A DNA stretch of 28,151 nt from CAYVFC01 sp964450715 (lineage in GTDB: Bacteria; Myxococcota_A; Polyangia; Polyangiales; JAFGIB01): contig CAYVFC010000106.1 in the NCBI GenBank assembly GCA_964450715.1, positions 1 to 28,151 on the forward strand, given 5' to 3'. A program made the translations under genes and the position numbers. Shown here piece after piece: positions 22,320 to 28,151 of this stretch. Under the pieces are notes generated by a model. The model had not been told where the DNA came from, searched no databases, and saw only the letters and a list, made by a program, of their open reading frames with translations. Within the stretch, counting starts at the first letter, position 1. The number at the start of each line of letters is the position of its first letter.

Positions 22320-24308
22320 ATGATACGTCAGCCTGAATTGATATTCGTGCTCCCGTGGATTGTCGCTCCGCTATGTCTCCGAATTATAACCCTGTTCAGC
22401 CCAGGCAGCATCGTATCCTTACCGGAAGCCATCTGTGGACTGCTTTATGGAGCTCCGCAGGATCTGTTTGTTGGGTTTGAAATTCTGATTCTTTTTCAGC
22501 TGCTCGAACTGGCGAAGAGGCGAAGAGAGAGTTCGTTTAGGATACTTCAGACGGTACTGGCATGTTCGATTTTCGCGATCATTCATTTTTACTTTTTTTT
22601 AGATTTCGTTCTCTTCAGTAAACTAGGTATTCGGATGGATACCGACTTCCTTTACTTCTTTGGCGAAATCGCACCTTTTGTAGATTCTGCAAAGGAAATA
22701 GGCCTCCTGTATTTTTTCGTTTTAGTGGGAATAGTAGTTGCATCCATGGCCGGGTTCTTTCGTTTCTTTCGAAAATACTCTCTTTTAAGAAGCATAAAAC
22801 CATCCGGCGCTGTCCTCGCGGTCCTGGGCGTCGTCATTTTGCCCACTAGATTTTTTATACCGGAAGATGTTGCATATTTTTCCAAGAACGCGGTCTTTCA
22901 GCTCCAAGTCGCGGTCTTAGATCGCTCTAACGCGAAGTCGAAACGGCGTTCGCGCCTTTCTGAAGCGGAACTGCATTCTATCCTGCCGGACAGCAATATC
23001 GAACAGTATCAACTCGTTTCGCCGGCCTACCCGATACTTAAAGATACCCAAGGTTTTTCGGGCGAGAAGAACTTTGACGTTATAATTGAAGAAGGCGAAC
23101 GCCCTCACCTGATTTTTCTTTTTCTCGAATCGTTCCGCGCAAAGGACGTCGGGTCTCTGGGGAGCGAGCTCGGAGCCACACCGGTCTTCGACCGCCTTTC
23201 GAAAGAGGGTGTCCTTTTTACGAACTATTACAGCCCCGGAGCCCAGACGACCAGAGCTGTAATTGCCAGTCTTTTCGGCATACCGCCCCGTTTTACCAAG
23301 CGCGCCGTACAGTCTGCTGATCCGGCGATGCCTCTCATCGGTATCGCGGACAAGTTGAAAGAAAGTGGTTACCGAAGCGCGTTTTTTCATAATGGTTCGC
23401 TTGAGTTCGAGGGTAAAACCGCTTTCTTTTCCCAACACGGATATTCCGAAATATTTGGAGGTGATGATATAGCAAGAGCCTACCCGAAAGCAGAGAGAAG
23501 CAGTTGGGGGTTGCATGACGAGCACCTGATGCCCTTTGTCGTGGACTGGCTAAAAAGAAAGGATGAGGAACAACAGGCGTCTTTCTTGACGGTTTTTACG
23601 GTTACTACTCACCACCCCTACGAGGTTCCGAGCGACTATACGGCTCCCTTCTTTGATGTATCGCGCCCCGATCCGATTCATCCGATATTCAAGCAACAAA
23701 AGGGAACGGAGCTATATAGAAAGTACCTCGAGACTATACATTACGCGGACCATGCCCTTGAAATATTGGTCGATCTGTTAAAAAAGGAGGGTCTGGCCGA
23801 AAACACTATTCTCTTCATTCAGGCCGATTCCTCCTGTCCAATGGGCGAGCATTACAGAAACTTTTTCGGGATACGTTTTATTTATGAAGAGAACCTGAAA
23901 GTTCCACTCTTGATATTGGCTCCCGGGCGGCTGGAACAACCCCAGAGGATCGATGAGGTCAGAAGTCAGATCGACCTTCTGGCAACCGTAATGGATATCT
24001 TTAGACTCAGGGGGCTTAATCATTCCGTCGGCACGAGTCTGGTCAGAAAGACCAACGGTCGCCCGGTATATTTTAGTAGTCCATTTGAACTTGTATATCA
24101 GGGATTGCGGATGGGGAAGGACAAGTTCATCTACTGCCTTAAACAAGGCTCGGTTCAATTATACGACCTGTCTAAGGACCCGGGCGAACGTAGGAACATA
24201 GCTGGTAATCACATAGACAAGGCGAAGCGATACCTCAGAATGACGAAAAGTGTTCATGAGACATTCGATCGCCTGTACGCGGGTCGAAATTTCGCACCGC
24301 CCAGATAG
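22320..24308 (+). CDS. LtaS-like membrane sulfatase-fold protein (atypical metal site)
   Basis: The 662-residue protein has about five N-terminal membrane segments (to about residue 180) and a large extracytoplasmic alkaline-phosphatase/sulfatase domain, the layout of lipoteichoic-acid synthase-like phosphotransferases. Matching features are LFLESFR (267-273, metal-binding E270), GAQTTRA (307-313, nucleophile T310 or T311), HDEHL (399-403) and VTTHHPYEVP (428-437). The usual late GDHG metal motif is replaced by ADSSCPMGEH (502-511): the Asp is kept but the adjacent His is missing. It may be inactive or changed in substrate. Base composition is AT-richer than its neighbours (22561-22620 is about 30% G+C), which suggests transfer. 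The ribosome site is poor. An alternative is a phosphoethanolamine or phosphoglycerol transferase of surface glycans. Confidence 0.8.
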   Translation: MIRQPELIFVLPWIVAPLCLRIITLFSPGSIVSLPEAICGLLYGAPQDLFVGFEILILFQLLELAKRRRESSFRILQTVLACSIFAIIHFYFFLDFVLFSKLGIRMDTDFLYFFGEIAPFVDSAKEIGLLYFFVLVGIVVASMAGFFRFFRKYSLLRSIKPSGAVLAVLGVVILPTRFFIPEDVAYFSKNAVFQLQVAVLDRSNAKSKRRSRLSEAELHSILPDSNIEQYQLVSPAYPILKDTQGFSGEKNFDVIIEEGERPHLIFLFLESFRAKDVGSLGSELGATPVFDRLSKEGVLFTNYYSPGAQTTRAVIASLFGIPPRFTKRAVQSADPAMPLIGIADKLKESGYRSAFFHNGSLEFEGKTAFFSQHGYSEIFGGDDIARAYPKAERSSWGLHDEHLMPFVVDWLKRKDEEQQASFLTVFTVTTHHPYEVPSDYTAPFFDVSRPDPIHPIFKQQKGTELYRKYLETIHYADHALEILVDLLKKEGLAENTILFIQADSSCPMGEHYRNFFGIRFIYEENLKVPLLILAPGRLEQPQRIDEVRSQIDLLATVMDIFRLRGLNHSVGTSLVRKTNGRPVYFSSPFELVYQGLRMGKDKFIYCLKQGSVQLYDLSKDPGERRNIAGNHIDKAKRYLRMTKSVHETFDRLYAGRNFAPPR

Positions 24309-24365
24309 AGCAGCCGTTGCTCGGATCGCCTGCGATTACCCGGGGATTCAGAATCGCGTAAAAGC

Positions 24366-25319
24366 TCAGGTATCGCGTCCCGGGTCGGTATTCACCGTCC
24401 GGTCCACCACGAACAGCGGACGTCCGCGAACCTGGTCGTAGATGCGCAGGACGTACTCGCCCAAAATGGCGATGCCCAGCGAGTTCAGCGCGCCGAACAA
24501 CGAGGCGGTCATGATGGTCGAGGTCCAGCCGGGGATGGCCAGCCCGGTGACGAAGCGGTGGTAGAGGGTGAAGCAGAGAAAACCCAGGAAGGTGAGGCCG
24601 GAAAGGGTAGCGATCAGGTAGAAGACGGTCAACGGCACCGAGGAGAAGGAGAAGACGGCGCTCTTGGCCAAGCGGTAAAGACCGCCGGTCGAGACACGGG
24701 GCTTTCCGTCGTAGCGCTCGCCGCGCTCGACCCGAATTCCCACCTGCCGGAAGCCTAGCCAACGGCGCAGCCCCGCGTAATAGCGATCGCGTTCTATTGC
24801 GTCGCAGAGAAGCCGAGCCACTCGCCGGTCGATCAAGCCGAAATTGCCGGCGTCGTTCGGCATGGGTGTGCTGGATATAGCGTTGAGAAGGCGATAGAAA
24901 GCGAGAAAGAAGAAGCGCTTGAAGACGTTCTCCTTACGGCCGTAGCGCACGGCGTACACGACATCATAGCCCTCCTGCCACTTCGCTACCATCTCGGGCA
25001 AAGCGGCCGGGTCGTCCTGCAGATCGCTGTCCATCAGTATCACCGCCTCTCCGGCGGCGTAGTCGAGCCCGGCCATGATGGCGGCCTGGTGGCCGAAGTT
25101 GCGCGAGAGGTGGACGACCTTGAGGCTCGGCCGCTCGGCCGCCATACCGTCGAGAAGCTCGGCGCTGCCGTCGGTGGAGCCGTCGTCGACAAACACGATC
25201 TCGGTTCGATGATCCCGCAGGGCCGAGGCGATCTCGTCGGCCAGCTGCGGTAATACCCCGGCCTCGTTGTAGACCGGGATCACCACCGAGACGAGAGGCC
25301 CGCCGCGGGGTTCGCTCAT
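24366..25319 (-). CDS. Family 2 glycosyltransferase, polyprenyl-phosphate sugar type
   Basis: The 317-residue protein begins MSEPRGGPLVSVVIPVYNEAG, the start of a GT2 domain; the open frame runs 98 codons further up only as a shadow of the methyltransferase gene. Key motifs are VDDGSTDGS (44-52), HLSRNFGHQAA (70-80) and MDSDLQDDP (96-104, metal-binding DxD), as in dolichol/undecaprenyl-phosphate mannosyl- or glucosyltransferases (DPM1, GtrB, ArnC-like). Two membrane helices follow at about 228-252 and 264-290. It would transfer a nucleotide-sugar residue to a polyprenyl phosphate in the inner membrane, for later use by a GT-C enzyme. The ATG overlaps the stop of the upstream methyltransferase by 4 bp (ATGA), so the two are translated together. 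The sugar is not predictable. Confidence 0.9.
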   Translation of the reverse strand: MSEPRGGPLVSVVIPVYNEAGVLPQLADEIASALRDHRTEIVFVDDGSTDGSAELLDGMAAERPSLKVVHLSRNFGHQAAIMAGLDYAAGEAVILMDSDLQDDPAALPEMVAKWQEGYDVVYAVRYGRKENVFKRFFFLAFYRLLNAISSTPMPNDAGNFGLIDRRVARLLCDAIERDRYYAGLRRWLGFRQVGIRVERGERYDGKPRVSTGGLYRLAKSAVFSFSSVPLTVFYLIATLSGLTFLGFLCFTLYHRFVTGLAIPGWTSTIMTASLFGALNSLGIAILGEYVLRIYDQVRGRPLFVVDRTVNTDPGRDT

Positions 25320-26038
25320 GGCGCAAACACTCCAACCAGGGAGACGCCAGCGGGGATGGGCGACCGGGCCAAGGCGCGCCGCTCCAGCCGCGCTGCGAGC
25401 TCGAGCGCTGCGTTCATCGCGGACGGTACGCTGGGAAAACCGGCCTGGTGGCGCCGCGAAAACAGCCTTTGCCCGAGGCGCACCGCGATCGCGGCCGGCA
25501 GGGTGAAGGCGTTCCAATGCGATACCCACACCGGCTTGAGCCCGGCCCGCGAGGTCTGCGCGAGCAGGCTCTGCCGCGTATAGCGTCGCAGGTGCCCCAC
25601 CATCTCGTCCCACGGTCCCATCAATGCGGGGTAGGCGGGTACGGTCAAGACCACGCCGCCGTCGTCCTCCAGCAATTCGAACGCGTGCTTCAGGGCCATC
25701 ACCGGCTCGACCAGGTGCTCCAGGACGTCGAGCAATACTACCGCCTTCACGCCGCCCGGGTCCAGCGGCCAGGGTTGCTCGAGATCGTGCACGCGCGCCG
25801 GCAATCCCCGTTCGATTCCGTACGCCACCGACTGTTCGCTTCCATCCAGGCCCAGCACCTCGTATCCCATCTGCCGAAAGGCGAGAAGGTTCGAGCCCCC
25901 GCCGATACCGCCCTCTACCAGCCGACCCGGAGGCGGGAGGAAACGCAGCAGCAGCTCGCGGACCAGCTCGCTTTTAGCCACGTTCCACCAGTAGGTCTGC
26001 TCGATACGGGCCAGCTCTTTCAGATGTTCGGGATCCAT
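25316..26038 (-). CDS. Class I SAM-dependent methyltransferase
   Basis: The 240-residue protein has a Rossmann-type methyltransferase core: motif I EGGIGGGSN (42-50), acidic residue in VLGLDGSEQS (D65), and LLDVLEHLVEP (102-112), typical of methyltransf_11/23 proteins. The N-terminus (LARIEQTYWWNVAKSELV) is common in methyltransferases next to polyprenol glycosyltransferases. It may methylate a lipid-linked sugar or a lipid; the substrate is unknown. The gene is directly coupled to the GT2 gene. Its ATG has no strong ribosome site and the start could be a few codons off. Confidence 0.88.
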   Translation of the reverse strand: MDPEHLKELARIEQTYWWNVAKSELVRELLLRFLPPPGRLVEGGIGGGSNLLAFRQMGYEVLGLDGSEQSVAYGIERGLPARVHDLEQPWPLDPGGVKAVVLLDVLEHLVEPVMALKHAFELLEDDGGVVLTVPAYPALMGPWDEMVGHLRRYTRQSLLAQTSRAGLKPVWVSHWNAFTLPAAIAVRLGQRLFSRRHQAGFPSVPSAMNAALELAARLERRALARSPIPAGVSLVGVFAP

Positions 26039-26262
26039 GTCGAGGACCCAGGCCTTGAAGGTACGGGAGAGGCTACCGTGCGTAGCGTCCGAACACGCGG
26101 TAACGAACCCTATGTCGCGGAAATGGAATTGAGTCCACTTTTCTGCCCGCCAGTCCTATAACAAGAGAACACGGAGGGGTAAAAATACTCTTTAAGGTCC
26201 GGCTCTCCCTTGGTTAAAGGGTTTTGCGAAAACAACTCAAAACAAAGGGGGAGCGCTTCTGG

Positions 26263-28074
26263 ATGAAGAAAACGGTACGACGATGCCGGGTGGTGGTGCT
26301 TCTGTCCAGCGGTCTGTTGCTGGTCGTCCACGCCGCGGTCTTTCTGCGGTTTTTTCCCAATGCCCGGCAAGGGCTGGGACACGATTTCGGTTACTTCTTT
26401 CCGGCTCTCCTCGACGGGTACTTCTGGTTCAAGAGCAATGGAATAGGGGAGGTACCTTGGTTCAGCCCGGCAGCCTGCGGCGGCGTCCCGGTCCTGCCCA
26501 ACCCCTTGCGGGGCTACTATACCGTCTCCCAGTTCTGGGCCTTTCTCTTTGACCCTCTCGACGCGGTCCGTTTGACGTTGGTGTTCTTCGCCGGCGTGGG
26601 TCTTTGGGGGGCCTACCGGTTGCTACGCCGTTCTTTCGGCCTTTCCGAAGAAACCGCCTTGTACGGAGCCGGCGTCTTCCTCTTCAACGGTTTCTTCGCC
26701 CACCGCATGTTGATCGGGCACCTGGGGTACTGCCACTTCATGCTGCTGCCGCTGATCGCCAGCCTGCTCATCGAGCCGGTAGCGGCGCGGGATGGCGGTT
26801 CCCGTCGGCCCTTGATGACCGGTTGTCTGCTGGCCGGGTGCCTGCTGGCGGCCGCGGTGCAGTCGGAGTTCGTGACCACGATGGTTCCGGCTCTTTTCGC
26901 CCTGGTTCTCATCGGATCGATCCACGGCTTCATTCACGGTCGCGCCACCGCTTTTTTTCTGCGTTTGACCACGGCCGGTTTCTTCGGTGTCTTGCTCTCC
27001 CTAGCGCGGCTATCCTCGATGGCATACCTGCTGGACAATTTCCCCCGCAATGCCTACCCGCTTCCCGGCGCCGAGGGGTGGCTGGCAGCCGCCGGTTTGA
27101 TCATACGGTCTTTGGCCGTCAGCCCGGCCTATGACCCGTCGCGGCTGACCGCCTTTACGAACACGCGGTTCTCCCTGGACCGCCACGAGTGGGAATATGA
27201 TCTGACGCCGGTGCCCTTTCTGGTGCTGGTCATCGGAGCGGCGGTCATCGGGCTGCGGCGACGCGACGAACCCCCCGGGGGCAGACCGGCTGCCGGGCGC
27301 TGGGCCCTGATGGTGCCGGTGGTTTTGCTGCTGCTCTTGCCGGTTGCGCTCAACAGCTACTACCCCGGCTGGAACGCCTTTCTAAAACAGCTTCCCCTGA
27401 TCGGCAGCTCCAGCTCGCTGATACGTTGGGTTATCGTTTATATCCCCTTCGTCGTTCTCGTTTCGGCGCTGATCCTCGAAAGAGCGGTTCCGCGGCGCCG
27501 GACAAGGGCGCTGGTCGTTTTCGGCAGCTTGACGGTGGTACTCTTATGCAACGGCCTGGTCGACAGGCAATACTATCACGACGAGTGGTACGACCCGGCT
27601 CCCGTCACGCGGGCTTGGCACCGCTTGAGCCACGGAAGCCAGGCCCCCGCAATCGATAAATTACTGATATATCGGAATCAAGACGGAGTGCCCATTTTGC
27701 CGGCCTTCCGCAATGACACCATCGTCCAAGGCGGCTCGCAATTACTATGCTACGAACCGATGTTCGGCTACCGTCTGGAGTACTTTCCCGTGCGCAGCCT
27801 GCGGCCGGGACCGGTAATGAAGGTTCGCGACGGGGTGTACAACCTCAAGAACCCGGCTTGCTATATTTGGCCGGTGTCGAACCGCTGTCGCCCGGGCGAT
27901 CATTTCGCCGAGGGCGAAGCGAGCTCCGCGCGCGCTTTCGCCGCCTACCAGCCGTTCGCCTTCGAGGTGCCGTGGCCGCAGAGCGTCGCGAACTGGATCA
28001 ACGCTCTCGCCCTAGTGTTGGCCGGCCTCTACTTCCTCGTGCGCGGTGTGCTCCGCAGTCGGACCGGGAACTAG
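26263..28074 (+). CDS. Polytopic membrane protein, YfhO/GT-C-like
   Basis: The 603-residue protein (from the ATG at 26263, with GGGGGAG 9 bases upstream; the frame is open to a TTG at 26224) has a first membrane helix near residues 9-28, roughly ten more hydrophobic segments and a final one near the C-terminus. After the first helix comes an acidic loop, GHDFGYFFPALLDGYFW, and then VPWFSPAACGGVPVLPNP, the kind of large first periplasmic loop seen in GT-C glycosyltransferases and YfhO-like proteins. About 130 residues before the last helix form an extracytoplasmic domain. With the neighbouring GT2 and methyltransferase genes (divergent, 224 bp away) a role in moving polyprenyl-linked sugars is plausible but inferred. 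No closer family is recognised. Confidence 0.7.
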   Translation: MKKTVRRCRVVVLLSSGLLLVVHAAVFLRFFPNARQGLGHDFGYFFPALLDGYFWFKSNGIGEVPWFSPAACGGVPVLPNPLRGYYTVSQFWAFLFDPLDAVRLTLVFFAGVGLWGAYRLLRRSFGLSEETALYGAGVFLFNGFFAHRMLIGHLGYCHFMLLPLIASLLIEPVAARDGGSRRPLMTGCLLAGCLLAAAVQSEFVTTMVPALFALVLIGSIHGFIHGRATAFFLRLTTAGFFGVLLSLARLSSMAYLLDNFPRNAYPLPGAEGWLAAAGLIIRSLAVSPAYDPSRLTAFTNTRFSLDRHEWEYDLTPVPFLVLVIGAAVIGLRRRDEPPGGRPAAGRWALMVPVVLLLLLPVALNSYYPGWNAFLKQLPLIGSSSSLIRWVIVYIPFVVLVSALILERAVPRRRTRALVVFGSLTVVLLCNGLVDRQYYHDEWYDPAPVTRAWHRLSHGSQAPAIDKLLIYRNQDGVPILPAFRNDTIVQGGSQLLCYEPMFGYRLEYFPVRSLRPGPVMKVRDGVYNLKNPACYIWPVSNRCRPGDHFAEGEASSARAFAAYQPFAFEVPWPQSVANWINALALVLAGLYFLVRGVLRSRTGN

Positions 28075-28151
28075 AAGTGGTTTCAAAACCCCTCCGGTCG
28101 TCTTTCGGGCGGGGCGGCCCCATCTGCGGCGTTGCGCCTCCTCGAAATAAC

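Overview
The window carries an almost complete dissimilatory sulfate-reduction supercluster of about 22 kb from a GC-rich bacterium, followed by a smaller, unrelated block of cell-envelope genes. No rRNA gene or taxonomic marker is present. The Desulfovibrio-type AprBA/QmoAB proteins, DsrD and a DsrMKJOP complex with a triheme DsrJ and a Tat-exported DsrO point to a Gram-negative-type sulfate or sulfite reducer. The combination of dsrD with dsrL argues against a classical Desulfovibrio and fits the uncultivated or deep-branching lineages that carry the DsrL-2 type. I cannot name the phylum from sequence alone.

Layout. 1-292: intergenic DNA with a 23-bp direct repeat, a dispersed palindromic repeat and a strong intrinsic terminator for the leftward operon. 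293-8256 (minus strand): aprB-aprA-ykgJ-like-qmoA-qmoB-sat, read from a sigma70-like promoter near 8385-8357. This operon covers sulfate activation to APS (Sat), APS reduction to sulfite (AprBA) and its quinone-linked electron supply (QmoAB). No qmoC is present. 8702-9655 (minus): a LysR-type regulator lying between the two sulfur operons and divergent from dsrA. 9958-22002 (plus): dsrA-dsrB-dsrD-dsrL-dsrN-dsrC-(RsbRD_N-like gene)-dsrM-dsrK-dsrJ-dsrO-dsrP. This covers sulfite reduction to the DsrC trisulfide (DsrAB, DsrC), its allosteric activator (DsrD), an NAD(P)H-linked flavoprotein partner (DsrL), siroheme amidation (DsrN) and the membrane complex that reduces the DsrC trisulfide (DsrMKJOP). 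22003-22319: an array of two 72-bp GC-rich hairpin repeats. 22320-24308 (plus): an AT-richer LtaS-like sulfatase-fold membrane protein with an altered metal site. 24366-26038 (minus): a polyprenyl-phosphate-type glycosyltransferase and a SAM methyltransferase that overlap by 4 bp. 26263-28074 (plus): a polytopic YfhO/GT-C-like membrane protein.

How it works together. Sat, AprBA and QmoAB convert sulfate to sulfite; DsrAB with DsrC and DsrD reduce it further; DsrMKJOP returns quinol electrons to DsrC. DsrL could feed NAD(P)H electrons to DsrAB and so give a second, cytoplasmic electron entry. The absence of dsrEFH and the presence of dsrD favour the reductive direction. The two operons have promoters that share a near-identical -35 block, and both could be controlled by the LysR protein encoded between them. 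The most interesting points are the DsrD/DsrL co-occurrence in one operon, the missing qmoC, the ykgJ-like gene inserted in the apr-qmo operon, and the RsbRD_N-like gene just before dsrMKJOP.
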